Part shown: in pieces, positions 1 to 7,856 of the stretch | Numbering within the stretch: the stretch's first letter is position 1 | Layout of the letters: each line of letters opens with the position of its first letter | Source of the DNA: Clostridia bacterium | GTDB taxonomy: Bacteria > Bacillota > Clostridia > TANB77 > CAG-508 | Assembly (NCBI GenBank): GCA_017404025.1 | Contig: JAFRDD010000111.1 | Coordinates: 1-61,446 of the forward strand | Direction of reading: 5' to 3' | Length of the DNA stretch: 61,446 nt | Program-made: the position numbers and the translations under genes | The notes under the pieces: generated by a model | The model's database searches: none | Seen by the model: only the letters and a program-made list of their open reading frames with translations | What the model was told of the DNA's origin: nothing

Positions 1-1
1 T

Positions 2-391
2 AGACCTACATGGGTTGTAACAAATGCACAGGTTGCTACTGCTCTTCAGGACGTTAGCGGTTATGTAGTTGCTCCTATGGTAAATAACTTCGCACAGGAC
101 GGTTCACAGAACCTTTACATGAGCGGAACTATCGCAGGTCTTAAGGTATACGTTGATCCTTATATGGATTGGGACGATACAAGAATCTGTGTTGGTAGAA
201 AGGGTAACGGTAACGAACCAGGTGTTATCTTCATGCCTTACATCCTTGCTGACCAAGTATCTATCACTGCTGAAGGTACAATGGCTCCTAAGATGCTTGT
301 TAACTCAAGATATGCTATTGTTGATGCTGGTTTCTTCCCAGAGACTCAGTACTACACATTCACAGTTGGTTCAGAATTTGGACTTATCTAA
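2..391 (+). CDS. Major capsid protein, C-terminal part (T4 gp23-like), cut by window edge
   Basis: The reading frame is open from base 2 to the TAA at 389-391, so only about the last 129 residues are present. The tail resembles the end of T4 gp23-type shell proteins: an AGLKVYVDPY strand, an ICVGRKG turn, GVIFMPYI and then an NSRYAIVDAGFF segment, in the order of gp23 'KVYVDPY - VGYKG - AGIYYAPY - TRYG'. By family it would form the hexamers of the head. It lies directly upstream of the sheath and tube genes, a head-to-tail order also used by T4-like phages. A strong terminator follows. The start and any prohead cleavage site lie outside the window. Confidence 0.8.
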   Translation, partial: RPTWVVTNAQVATALQDVSGYVVAPMVNNFAQDGSQNLYMSGTIAGLKVYVDPYMDWDDTRICVGRKGNGNEPGVIFMPYILADQVSITAEGTMAPKMLVNSRYAIVDAGFFPETQYYTFTVGSEFGLI

Positions 392-453
392 TCTTAGAAT
401 ATATAAATTGCGACTTACCTCGCACTCTATATATAATCACATCGAAAGATGGC

Positions 454-482
454 AAAATCCAGGAGAAATCCTGGATTTTTTT
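454..482 (+). terminator. Rho-independent terminator after the capsid gene
   Basis: Perfect stem AATCCAGG / CCTGGATT (456-463 with 470-477, extendable by A-T pairs) around a 6-base loop, followed by a T-run. It separates capsid transcription from the sheath gene. Confidence 0.85.
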
Positions 483-540
483 ATTAATATTGACTAATAA
501 TACCAAGTCACAAATTGCATGATATTCCTAAATGAAAATG

Positions 541-550
541 TTTATTTTTA
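541..550 (+). promoter_or_regulatory. Putative late promoter motif TTTATTTTTA (sheath)
   Basis: Exact copy of the TTTATTTTTA motif that recurs upstream of structural genes in this window. It sits after the capsid terminator and 68 bases before the sheath start, so the sheath can be transcribed independently of the capsid gene. Confidence 0.55.
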
Positions 551-618
551 ATTAAATGAATGAGATGTCTTAAAATCATTATAAGGACAATTTAATAAAT
601 ATATTACAAATATAAAAA

Positions 619-3618
619 ATGGCTATTCCAGTTTATTTGCAACAATTTAAAGCTGCTGGTATATACCGTATTGTTTTTGATAAATCTACTGTAGCAGGTG
701 TTGACAGTTCAATACTTAGACTTGTAGTTGGTTATTCAGAAAAGGGACCTTTCAATATCCCTGTTTACATTACATCTATTTCTGACTTCAAGGCTGTTTA
801 TGGTGATATTTCAAAGAAATTGGAAAAGAGAGGAGTATTCTTCCATCGTATGGCTATTCAGGCTCTTGCATCTGGTCCTATCCTTGCATTGAACCTTAAG
901 AAGTTTGATGGTGAAACTGTTGATGGTTCAACCATCAGTACAGATTTCAATCCAAAGTACGATATTATCAATACAGTAAAATTAAATGTAGAAGATATCT
1001 ATGATACTACAAGATTCTGGGAACTTTCAGCTGAGAAGCTTAATGGTCTTAGATCTGCTTCTGGTGCATTCATGGATCAATACATTAATATCTGTGCTAT
1101 TAATACTAAGGAAATGTCAGGTACATACTTTATTCGTAAAGCTAGTGGAAGTAAAGTTAATGGTTATAACATCACTGTAAGTGATTGGTATTCAGATAAG
1201 CAGGAAGAAATTCCAGATTATCTTGAGAATTACACTAATAGCCTTATTTCTAACTTCATGGCTGAAATTTATGTATTCAAGGGCAGATTCACAAAGGCAC
1301 AGGTTCTTGCATCTTCAACATTAAAACATTATTTTGAAGGTGTTGATGATCCTAATTCAACATATGTAAAATTAAAGAAGTTCGTTAAGAACGCATATGG
1401 TGATGAAGTAGATACTCTTGATGCACTTTATGCAGACGAAACATCTGGAGCAATCGGACACTATGTAGGTGCTCTTATTCCTTACTTCAAGAATAAACAA
1501 GGACAATATGCTGCACTTGATATTCTTTTCAATAATGACAGTGATACTCACAATATGATGATGAGTTTCAATGTTGATTTACTTGAAGAAGAAGGTATTG
1601 CTAATATTGATCTTTCAGGTAGACTTTCAGTTACTCCTACTCTTCTTGATGATTTATTTGACGGTGAAGCTACAACATCATTACTTGGTAACAAAGATGC
1701 TGCTGTTGTATCAGAAGTTGTTGAATTTGCAAACAATGTTGTTAAGTTAGGAGATGATGGTAAATATACTGCTATTATTCCTTTTGACAATACAAATGAG
1801 AAGAGAATCGTTGGTACACTTTATGTTAAGAGTGCTGATGTAGAAAATGGTAAGATTATTCTTCAGCAAGTTGGTACAGATGATACTGTAACAATTGAAT
1901 GTGGAGATGATCCTGTAGATTTCTGGTCAATTCTTGGTAAACTTAAAGCTAAGGGAACTGGTGAAACTGTATTAACAGATGGTTACGGTACATTCTATTC
2001 AAAGGCTGGTGCATTTATTGATGAAGATGGCAAATTTGTATCTGACGGTCCTGCAACAGTTATTACTGCTATTACAAGACTTGAAGTAACTTCAGCTGCT
2101 CAGGCTCCTTATGGTGCTTACAGTGATGCAGATATGAACATGAAGGTTTCTACAGTTGATATAGTATTCAATTCAGCAACAGCTGATAAGACAAGCGTTT
2201 ACGGTTCTTCAGTAACATTTATGCCAGTAGACGATGCTTGCTGGACTTCAGAAATTGATAATGGAGTTTATACATTAGTTAATAAGACTGCTCCTTGGGA
2301 TAAGGGAATCTTCACAACTATTTCAGTAGGTGACTGTTTCTTAGCAGATGATGGTTCAGTTGATAGAGACCATGATGGTGAGGATGACGATGCTGATGGA
2401 TTCTATGATAATGTATATGTACAGGGTGTTGAAGTTATTGATAATGGAGATGATACATGTACTTATGTAATTAAGTTCACAGGTGAACCTCTTATGTACT
2501 CAAAGGCTGCTGGTTCTGATAGCTATCTTATTAGAGTAGATGCTGCTCTTAACCAGGAAGTTGGTACAATCGTTCCACAATATCTTGAAGGTTATGTATA
2601 CAAGAACAGCAAGCCTGCTTCAACAAGCATGATTGATAAACTTAATTGGCAGAACTTCTTACTTTCAGCAATCGCTGAATATAAGGGACTTAAGACAGCA
2701 TTACTTAATAAAGCAAATGTTGATTTCAGATATATCGTTGATACATTTGAAACTTATGTTGATGAATCTGCTAAGAAGGTTCTTTCATACCTTGCAAAAG
2801 AAAAGCAGAATGCTCTTGCAATTCTTAACTTCCCATCTGTAAAGACATTTATGAAATGCCCTTACACTTCATTTACAGATTCTAAGGGAGTATTCAATGT
2901 AAACTATGTTGCTGCTGGTTATAACAAGAAGAAAGCATTTGGTAAGAAGTTCTCACTTCCTATTGATGCTGAAGGTGCTTCATTCGCAGCATTCTATACA
3001 CCAGTTAAACTTGGTGATGGTTATGTAGATACAATCGTTCCTTCTGCAGCACTTGTTTCTAACTTATTCATGGAGAAGTATAAATCACGTCAGCCATACT
3101 ACATCGTAGCAGGTCCTAACTATGCTAGAATTGAAGCTGCAGGTCTTATTGGTCCTGACTATACATACTCAATGGATGAACTTCAGGTAATTGAACCATT
3201 TGGCGTAAACTGCTTAGTTTACAGACCAGGCTTTGGTACATTTATCAATGCTAACCAAACTGCAAAACAGACACCTGTTTCTGCACTTTCAAAGGTTAAT
3301 GTTCGTGAACTTGTAATTTACTTACAGGACGAGATTGAAAAGGTACTTCAGGCATATCAATGGGAATTCAATAATCCTACAACAAGAAATGCTATCCTTG
3401 ACAGAGCTAACTTCATCTGTGCAAGAGTTGCTGCTAACGGCGGTATCCAGGCTTACTTGAACGTAATGGATGAATCTAATAATACCCCTGAAATTATTGA
3501 CAATGAAATGGCAATTCTTTCAACTCATATCGAACCTGGTATGGGCTGTGGTAAGATGATCCACGAACTTACACTTTACAAGACTGGTCAGATGGCAAGT
3601 AACATCATTGAACAATAA
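619..3618 (+). CDS. Tail sheath protein (T4 gp18-like), enlarged
   Basis: 999-residue protein. The N-terminus (SEKGPFNIPVYITSISDFKAV) and the C-terminus (RANFICARVAANGGIQAY, then NTPEIIDNEM and a closing 'I-PG-G' strand segment) match the layout of myovirus sheath proteins: the C-terminal core domain carries the arm that links subunits. It would contract around the tube to drive DNA delivery. T4 gp18 has 659 residues, so this one carries about 340 extra, most likely surface-exposed middle domains. Around residues 577-595 an Asp-rich loop, DRDHDGEDDDADG, resembles a calcium-binding EF-hand/dockerin loop. The start ATGG has an A-rich leader and no Shine-Dalgarno. The tube gene follows after a 96-base gap. 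Confidence 0.9.
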   Translation: MAIPVYLQQFKAAGIYRIVFDKSTVAGVDSSILRLVVGYSEKGPFNIPVYITSISDFKAVYGDISKKLEKRGVFFHRMAIQALASGPILALNLKKFDGETVDGSTISTDFNPKYDIINTVKLNVEDIYDTTRFWELSAEKLNGLRSASGAFMDQYINICAINTKEMSGTYFIRKASGSKVNGYNITVSDWYSDKQEEIPDYLENYTNSLISNFMAEIYVFKGRFTKAQVLASSTLKHYFEGVDDPNSTYVKLKKFVKNAYGDEVDTLDALYADETSGAIGHYVGALIPYFKNKQGQYAALDILFNNDSDTHNMMMSFNVDLLEEEGIANIDLSGRLSVTPTLLDDLFDGEATTSLLGNKDAAVVSEVVEFANNVVKLGDDGKYTAIIPFDNTNEKRIVGTLYVKSADVENGKIILQQVGTDDTVTIECGDDPVDFWSILGKLKAKGTGETVLTDGYGTFYSKAGAFIDEDGKFVSDGPATVITAITRLEVTSAAQAPYGAYSDADMNMKVSTVDIVFNSATADKTSVYGSSVTFMPVDDACWTSEIDNGVYTLVNKTAPWDKGIFTTISVGDCFLADDGSVDRDHDGEDDDADGFYDNVYVQGVEVIDNGDDTCTYVIKFTGEPLMYSKAAGSDSYLIRVDAALNQEVGTIVPQYLEGYVYKNSKPASTSMIDKLNWQNFLLSAIAEYKGLKTALLNKANVDFRYIVDTFETYVDESAKKVLSYLAKEKQNALAILNFPSVKTFMKCPYTSFTDSKGVFNVNYVAAGYNKKKAFGKKFSLPIDAEGASFAAFYTPVKLGDGYVDTIVPSAALVSNLFMEKYKSRQPYYIVAGPNYARIEAAGLIGPDYTYSMDELQVIEPFGVNCLVYRPGFGTFINANQTAKQTPVSALSKVNVRELVIYLQDEIEKVLQAYQWEFNNPTTRNAILDRANFICARVAANGGIQAYLNVMDESNNTPEIIDNEMAILSTHIEPGMGCGKMIHELTLYKTGQMASNIIEQ

Positions 3619-3623
3619 TTTGA

Positions 3624-3665
3624 ATTGAATTTCTAAGAATCCTAAAAAATTCTTAGAAATTCAAT
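3624..3665 (+). other. Perfect 16-bp hairpin between sheath and tube genes
   Basis: Inverted repeat whose arms are 3624-3639 and 3650-3665, with a 10-base loop. The right arm is not followed by a T-run, so it is not a standard terminator. Placed between sheath and tube, it could attenuate read-through, protect the 3' end of sheath mRNA or be a processing site. The role is inferred. Confidence 0.6.
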
Positions 3666-3671
3666 ACAAAT

Positions 3672-3681
3672 AATATTTTTA
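3672..3681 (+). promoter_or_regulatory. Weak late-promoter-like motif (tube)
   Basis: AATATTTTTA differs from the TTTATTTTTA consensus at two positions and lies just after the sheath-tube hairpin, 33 bases before the tube start. It could give the tube gene its own transcription. Confidence 0.3.
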
Positions 3682-3714
3682 ATTAGATAACAAAAACATA
3701 AGATTTTATATAAA

Positions 3715-4299
3715 ATGGCAAGTTCAATATCACATTTACCTCACATAAAGAATACACAGGCTGGTAATAACTATTACGATCCTATGCATTCAGCTGTTTT
3801 TGAGGTATATTTTACACTTCCTGTAGCCATTCAAGATAAATTCAAAGATGATGAAGCTATTTTGACAGAACAAGTAGTTTCAGTAACTGGCCTTGATGCT
3901 CTTCAGAGAACCGTTCAGGCAGGTCAACAGAAATTCCTTGGTGTTGATGTATCATACCTTAATCCTACTCTTGAGAATACTTATGCTGAACTTACTATTA
4001 CATTCAACCTTAACATCAGAAATGCTACTGATGCTTATGTATTGAAAGTATTCAAGGCATGGGAAAAACTTGGTTATGATCTTAGTGATGGTACAAGAAC
4101 ACTTATGGCAGACTATGTAGCTGATAATCTTAGAATTTCAGAAGCTAACAGAGATGGTACTGTTTGGAGAAGCTATATTTTCCACAAAGTAATGATTACT
4201 AATGTTACTAATATTGATGAATTAAATTACACCAATAACGAAGCAAGAACACTTCAGGTAACATTCATTTCAGACTGGTGGGACGAAGATTTAGCATGA
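3715..4299 (+). CDS. Tail tube protein (T4 gp19-like)
   Basis: 194 residues, close to the usual size of myovirus tube proteins (T4 gp19 is 163). Family-type features: the N-terminal segment DPMHSAVFEVYFTLP, a central beta-rich ELTITFNLNIRNATDAYVLK, and a YIFHKVMITNVTNIDELNY strand before the C-terminal FISDWWDEDLA. By family it polymerises into the inner tail tube through which DNA passes. Its position directly after the sheath is the canonical gp18-gp19 order and strengthens the call. Confidence 0.85.
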   Translation: MASSISHLPHIKNTQAGNNYYDPMHSAVFEVYFTLPVAIQDKFKDDEAILTEQVVSVTGLDALQRTVQAGQQKFLGVDVSYLNPTLENTYAELTITFNLNIRNATDAYVLKVFKAWEKLGYDLSDGTRTLMADYVADNLRISEANRDGTVWRSYIFHKVMITNVTNIDELNYTNNEARTLQVTFISDWWDEDLA

Positions 4300-4304
4300 T
4301 AATG

Positions 4305-4314
4305 TTTATTTTTA
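4305..4314 (+). promoter_or_regulatory. Late promoter motif immediately upstream of a terminator
   Basis: Exact TTTATTTTTA copy directly after the tube stop codon. The next element is a terminator about 16 bases later and then an endonuclease-like gene, so it has no obvious target gene. It may be a leftover from before the endonuclease gene was inserted. Confidence 0.4.
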
Positions 4315-4329
4315 ATAAATAAAATTATA

Positions 4330-4368
4330 AAAGGTTGAATAAATAATTTTATTCAACCTTTTTTTTTA
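4330..4368 (+). terminator. Rho-independent terminator after the tube gene
   Basis: Long A-T/G-C stem, AAAGGTTGAATAAA pairing with TTTATTCAACCTTT, followed by nine T residues. Confidence 0.85.
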
Positions 4369-4374
4369 CTTAAT

Positions 4375-5409
4375 ATGATTACTGATAAACATATAATTAA
4401 TTTATATAATAATTGTAATAAAGACTTTAAAAAGAAGCAATATATGTATAAACATGTTTTTAATAAAGATGAAATTGATTATATAAATTCACGTTTTAAT
4501 GATAGTAAATCATTTAATGAATCATTAGATAGAATATTATATAATGTTGAAATTAGACCAATATGTAAATATTGTGGGAATGAAGTTGAATATGTTGGTA
4601 AAACAAATTTAATGTTTAGAAAGTATTGTTGTAATAAATGTAAAAATAATGATGCTAATTTAGTTGAAAGAAATAGAACAGGATGTTTAAGAAAATATGG
4701 CGTTGATAATATTTCAAAATTACCAGAAATAAAGGAAAGAAAAAGACAAACACATTTAAAAAATTATGGGACATTAAATAATTTTGGATTAGAAAGTGTT
4801 AAACAAACAATTTTTAATAAATATGGTGTTGATAATATTTCAAAATTACCAGAAATAAAAGAGAAGAAAAAACAAACAACTTTATTACATTATAATGTTG
4901 AAACATTTTTACAACACCCTATCGCAAGAGAAAAACGAAAAACGCAAGAATCATTAAATAAAGAATATGAAACTAAAAGAAAAAATAATAGTTTTAATAA
5001 ATCAAAGGTTGAAGATAATGTTTATCAATTATTAGTTAATAAATTTGGAATTGATAATGTAAAAAGACATTATAAAACAAAAGAATATCCTTATGATTCA
5101 GATTTTTACATTATAAGTAAAAATATGTATATTGATTATAACGGATTTCCAAGTCATATGAATCATCCATTTAATATAAATGACATGAATGATATTAATC
5201 TTCTTAATAAATTAAAAGAAAAAGAATCATTAAAGATAGAAATGGACAAGAAAAATGGAATTGATAGAACATATAATCAATATTCAAATTATATTTATAC
5301 TTGGACTGATTTAGATGTTAGGAAAAGAAATATTGCAAAAGAAAATAATATAAATCGTATTGAAATTTGGAAAAATGATAATTTAAATGATATAATAAAT
5401 TCATTTTAA
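4375..5409 (+). CDS. Free-standing homing-endonuclease-like protein with zinc finger and tandem YG repeats
   Basis: 344 residues. An N-terminal zinc-finger-like pair, CKYCG and CCNKCK (about residues 64-95), is followed by repeated units of the form KYGVDN-K-QT, two of which are almost identical. The C-terminal domain contains YPYDSDFYI, YIDYNG and TDLDVRKRN, reminiscent of Vsr/PD-(D/E)XK-type nucleases found in phage homing endonucleases. Codons are extremely AT-rich (TTA, AAA, AAT), unlike the flanking structural genes. It lies between two terminators with no obvious promoter of its own. A second member of the family lies at 17532-18818. The general class (mobile phage nuclease) is well supported; the target is unknown. 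Confidence 0.65.
   Translation: MITDKHIINLYNNCNKDFKKKQYMYKHVFNKDEIDYINSRFNDSKSFNESLDRILYNVEIRPICKYCGNEVEYVGKTNLMFRKYCCNKCKNNDANLVERNRTGCLRKYGVDNISKLPEIKERKRQTHLKNYGTLNNFGLESVKQTIFNKYGVDNISKLPEIKEKKKQTTLLHYNVETFLQHPIAREKRKTQESLNKEYETKRKNNSFNKSKVEDNVYQLLVNKFGIDNVKRHYKTKEYPYDSDFYIISKNMYIDYNGFPSHMNHPFNINDMNDINLLNKLKEKESLKIEMDKKNGIDRTYNQYSNYIYTWTDLDVRKRNIAKENNINRIEIWKNDNLNDIINSF
4693..4878 (+). repeat. Duplicated ~60-bp unit inside the endonuclease-like gene
   Basis: About 60 bases from 4693 recur almost unchanged from 4819, 126 bases (42 codons) downstream in frame. Both encode KYGVDNISKLPEIKE. The few synonymous differences suggest a fairly recent internal duplication of a DNA-binding repeat. 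Confidence 0.8.
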
Positions 5410-5412
5410 TTA

Positions 5413-5451
5413 CAAAGGAGACTTACTTATGTAGGTCTCCTTTGAATTTTT
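5413..5451 (+). terminator. Rho-independent terminator after the endonuclease-like gene
   Basis: Stem CAAAGGAGACTTAC with GTAGGTCTCCTTTG (one G-T pair), 4-base loop, then a TTGAATTTTT run. The tail overlaps the -35 part of the next promoter. Confidence 0.8.
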
Positions 5452-5470
5452 AAAAATATGTACTATATTA
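5442..5470 (+). promoter_or_regulatory. Class-1 phage promoter, TTGAATTTTT / TACTATATTA
   Basis: TTGAATTTTT at 5442 and TACTATATTA at 5461 are exactly 19 bases apart, start to start. The same pair at the same spacing recurs before at least five other genes here. It explains why the in-frame ATG at 5458 is not the start of the next gene. Confidence 0.75.
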
Positions 5471-5496
5471 TATATGTAATTCAAAAACAAATAGTT

Positions 5497-5901
5497 ATGA
5501 AGACGTTCACCTATTTCAACCCCAATCCAACTGCTAAGATTGACAAGAAAACAGGTAGACCGAAGAGGTGGAATAAATGCGACTGTTCAATCAGGGCATT
5601 CTGCGCAGCTCTCAATCTTCCCTGGGATATTGTTTTCATGGAAATGTGTTTGGCTGCATCCAGAATCTGGGATATGCCAGATAGTCCAAAGACAATTGAA
5701 TCCTATGCTAAGGATAAGGGATTAATCAAGGTTTCACTTCCTGAATATATCACTGTTAGGGAGTTTGCTGAGAAAAATGACGGTACATATATTGTTAACA
5801 TCCGCAGTCATGTGGCTTGTGTAAAGAATAATATGATTTATGATACGTGGGATTGCGGAAGTTATAAGATGAAAACATATTATGTAGTTAAAGCAAAATA
5901 A
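5497..5901 (+). CDS. Small protein with papain-like Cys-His-Asp pattern, unknown function
   Basis: 134 residues from the ATG at 5497. An in-frame ATG at 5458 lies inside the promoter and is rejected. The protein has NKCDCSIRAFCAAL near the N-terminus, RSHVACV near residue 110 and MIYDTWDCG shortly after, an order (Cys, His, Asp) typical of papain-like or transglutaminase-like folds. Whether it is an active peptidase cannot be told. Codon use is less AT-biased than its endonuclease neighbour. It has its own class-1 promoter and a terminator at its end, so it is a single-gene unit. Confidence 0.6.
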   Translation: MKTFTYFNPNPTAKIDKKTGRPKRWNKCDCSIRAFCAALNLPWDIVFMEMCLAASRIWDMPDSPKTIESYAKDKGLIKVSLPEYITVREFAEKNDGTYIVNIRSHVACVKNNMIYDTWDCGSYKMKTYYVVKAK

Positions 5902-5932
5902 AAGAGGTTCATTAAGAACCTCTTTATTTTTT
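5901..5932. terminator. Bidirectional terminator between convergent genes
   Basis: Stem AAAGAGGTTC / GAACCTCTTT with a 5-base loop, flanked by A and T tracts on both sides. It serves the + gene ending at 5901 and the - gene ending at 5931. Confidence 0.8.
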
Positions 5933-6299
5933 AATAATCTGTTTCAGAATAATAATCATCAAAATAATCTTGCTTATCAAATTCTTCAGAATATCTTTCA
6001 TACATTATATCTTTATAATCATTGAAAGCAGATTCAATCATACAATATAATTCTTCATTATTATAGTTTATATCATATTCTGAGAAATCATAATCTTCTG
6101 AACAAGAATCAATAAGTTTGTTTATTCTGACTTTAACTTCACTTATTAATGAATCATTTACTTCAGCATCATCTAAATCATCAAGATCATCTTTATTCTC
6201 AATATATGAATATTCAGATTCAAGGTAATTTTTGACTATTTCATTTAATTCTGGCAATAATTCATTAGAAACAAATTTATTGTTATCTAAAATGGTCAT
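5931..6299 (-). CDS. Small very acidic protein, unknown
   Basis: 122 residues rich in Asp, Glu, Tyr and Ser, with a DDLDDLDDAEVND run in the middle and a YFDDYYSETDY end. No domain recognised. The composition recalls DNA-mimic or acidic inhibitor proteins of phages, but that is only a compositional resemblance. It is transcribed away from the following gene, and the two 5' ends share the AT-rich region 6300-6423. It ends in a bidirectional terminator. Confidence 0.6.
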   Translation of the reverse strand: MTILDNNKFVSNELLPELNEIVKNYLESEYSYIENKDDLDDLDDAEVNDSLISEVKVRINKLIDSCSEDYDFSEYDINYNNEELYCMIESAFNDYKDIMYERYSEEFDKQDYFDDYYSETDY

Positions 6300-6371
6300 T
6301 TAATTTAATTAGATATATTTATATCATCTCTAATATATAATAAACATTTTTCATATAGAATGTAAAAAATA

Positions 6372-6400
6372 TTGAAATTTGATTTTTAATTACTATATTA
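6372..6400 (+). promoter_or_regulatory. Class-1 phage promoter
   Basis: TTGAAATTT at 6372 and TACTATATTA at 6391, 19 bases apart. It drives the gene at 6424, whose ATG lies 23 bases past the second box. Confidence 0.75.
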
Positions 6401-6423
6401 TAATGTAAATAAAATTAAGAAAT

Positions 6424-7131
6424 ATGAAAGAGGAAACTAAAAAGGTTTTGCATTTTAGCACTGAGGTAAAATTGAACACCATTTTTACCGTATTTAAGAA
6501 CTGTAATTACAGTAATGTTTTTGATTTCTCAACTGATGCAAAGGTTCGTAGATTTCTGGACAGGTTCATGAATGAGGCATGCACTACTAAGTATGCAAAA
6601 ACTAAGGAACAATACAGGGATGCACAGCAGACCTACAAACTTTATACTGCTGAAAATCTGCTTGCATTTATTACCAATCCTGATATAATCAATTTTATCC
6701 AGAACTCTGAGAAGTTCAATGACATCAGAATTTCATTTAGCAAGAAATTCCTCAAAACCCTTAAGGATGATGCTTGGAAAGCAATTGAATATATTCCTGT
6801 TGTTGATGAGGAAGCTCAAATGATTGCAAACCTTGAAAAGGAATATACAGATTTCCATAACTTTAAGGATTTCTATAAAATCCGTAAATATAATCCAAAG
6901 GCAACTTATAAGCTTGATTTCCCCGGTTTTGTTATTTATGACGTAAATGACAAAAAGAATATTAATAAGGTTTGGGAATATCATGCTAACACTACATATA
7001 AAGATACACAAACCTACATTAAAATGTGTAAGGTTCATTGGGTTAAGGCAAATGAATTTAATCTTTCTGAAAAGTTCAAAGATGCTCGAGTAATGACTAC
7101 TGCAAAATATGAAGAAATGTTGAACAATTAG
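6424..7131 (+). CDS. Unknown phage protein (235 aa)
   Basis: No family recognised. The protein is soluble, mixed-charge and predicted largely helical in its first half (FSTDAKVRRFLDRFMNEAC, then YRDAQQTYKLYTAENLLAFI), with aromatic-rich beta-like segments later (KLDFPGFVIYDVND). The gene stands directly behind a class-1 promoter and ends in TAG, which also shows that TAG is used as a stop here. The next gene starts after its own class-1 promoter 20 bases on, so these are separate units of an early or middle type region. Confidence 0.65.
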   Translation: MKEETKKVLHFSTEVKLNTIFTVFKNCNYSNVFDFSTDAKVRRFLDRFMNEACTTKYAKTKEQYRDAQQTYKLYTAENLLAFITNPDIINFIQNSEKFNDIRISFSKKFLKTLKDDAWKAIEYIPVVDEEAQMIANLEKEYTDFHNFKDFYKIRKYNPKATYKLDFPGFVIYDVNDKKNINKVWEYHANTTYKDTQTYIKMCKVHWVKANEFNLSEKFKDARVMTTAKYEEMLNN

Positions 7132-7160
7132 TTGAATTTTTGAAATTAGTTACTATATTA
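7132..7160 (+). promoter_or_regulatory. Class-1 phage promoter
   Basis: TTGAATTTTTG at 7132 and TACTATATTA at 7151, 19 bases apart. It precedes the gene at 7185 and probably the run of small genes to 8522. Confidence 0.75.
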
Positions 7161-7184
7161 ATTTGTCATTAAACAACAAATATT

Positions 7185-7568
7185 ATGAAACAGAATTTTT
7201 CGAATTTTGACTTCAAGAAGGTTTTCAACACCTTCAATGGTAACATTTTCAATGTCCGTTTCAACAAGGCTGGTAACATTACTCTTGATGTGAAGAATGG
7301 GTCTGTTCTGAACACTTATCATCCGCATTCTAACCACAAGTTTACTTTCTATAAAACGCCTGATGGAGTTCTTATCCGCCATATTTCTAATTGGTCTATC
7401 TTTCCACTCAATATGAGTTATAAGTCCCGTCACATTGATAAGGAGACCTGGGGTGGATATACTCATGATGTTTACAACATCAAGTACTCTAATTTTGAAA
7501 ATATTGATGATGCAATTGTCTACTTCATTGAGTACCTCAATCTGTATCACAACATTATTAACTTCTAA
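7185..7568 (+). CDS. Unknown phage protein (127 aa)
   Basis: No family recognised. The N-terminus is Phe/Asn-rich (NFSNFDFKKVFNTFNGNIF), with beta-like segments after it and an aromatic helix at the end (DDAIVYFIEYLNLYHNI). It is first in a closely spaced set with the lipoprotein at 7582 and the genes at 7857 and 8259. Codon use (GGT, CGT, TTC, AAC) is less AT-biased than that of the endonuclease-like genes, as if adapted for expression. Confidence 0.6.
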   Translation: MKQNFSNFDFKKVFNTFNGNIFNVRFNKAGNITLDVKNGSVLNTYHPHSNHKFTFYKTPDGVLIRHISNWSIFPLNMSYKSRHIDKETWGGYTHDVYNIKYSNFENIDDAIVYFIEYLNLYHNIINF

Positions 7569-7581
7569 AAAAACAATCATT

Positions 7582-7854
7582 ATGAAGAAATTTATTGTCG
7601 CTATTATTTCTGTCATTATTCTTCTTTCTCTTAGCTCTTGTACTGAGCAGATTCGCACTCGTCAGTGGGGCGGAGAAATGAAAATTGATATTCCTGCAGG
7701 CCAGGAACTTATGATGGTCACTTGGAAAGACAATGATCTGTTCTATCTCACACGCCCTATGACTCCTGATTATGTTCCAGTTACTAAGACATTCCAGGAG
7801 AGTTCGTCTTGGGGTGTTCTTGAGTCTACTGTTTATTTTATTGAACATAAGTAG
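7582..7854 (+). CDS. Predicted small lipoprotein
   Basis: 90 residues from the ATG at 7582; the frame is open further upstream, but only this start gives a proper signal. MKKFIVAIISVIILLSLSSC is a type II signal peptide: Lys-rich start, hydrophobic stretch and a lipobox with Cys20. The mature part is short and beta-like (QWGGEMKIDIPAGQELMM). It would be anchored in the host envelope. Phage lipoproteins of this size often act in superinfection exclusion, but nothing here proves that. It is 13 bases after the previous gene and 2 bases before the next. Confidence 0.7.
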   Translation: MKKFIVAIISVIILLSLSSCTEQIRTRQWGGEMKIDIPAGQELMMVTWKDNDLFYLTRPMTPDYVPVTKTFQESSSWGVLESTVYFIEHK

Positions 7855-7856
7855 AC

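Noticed and set aside
4375-5409. GIY-YIG or classical HNH nuclease assignment
   Set aside because: No GIY...YIG pair and no H-N-H spacing; the C-terminal DFYI / YID / DVRKRN pattern fits a Vsr/PD-(D/E)XK-like domain better.
5458-5496. Upstream ATG at 5458 as start of the 134-aa protein
   Set aside because: It is part of the class-1 promoter (between TTGAATTTTT and TACTATATTA), so it would not be transcribed.
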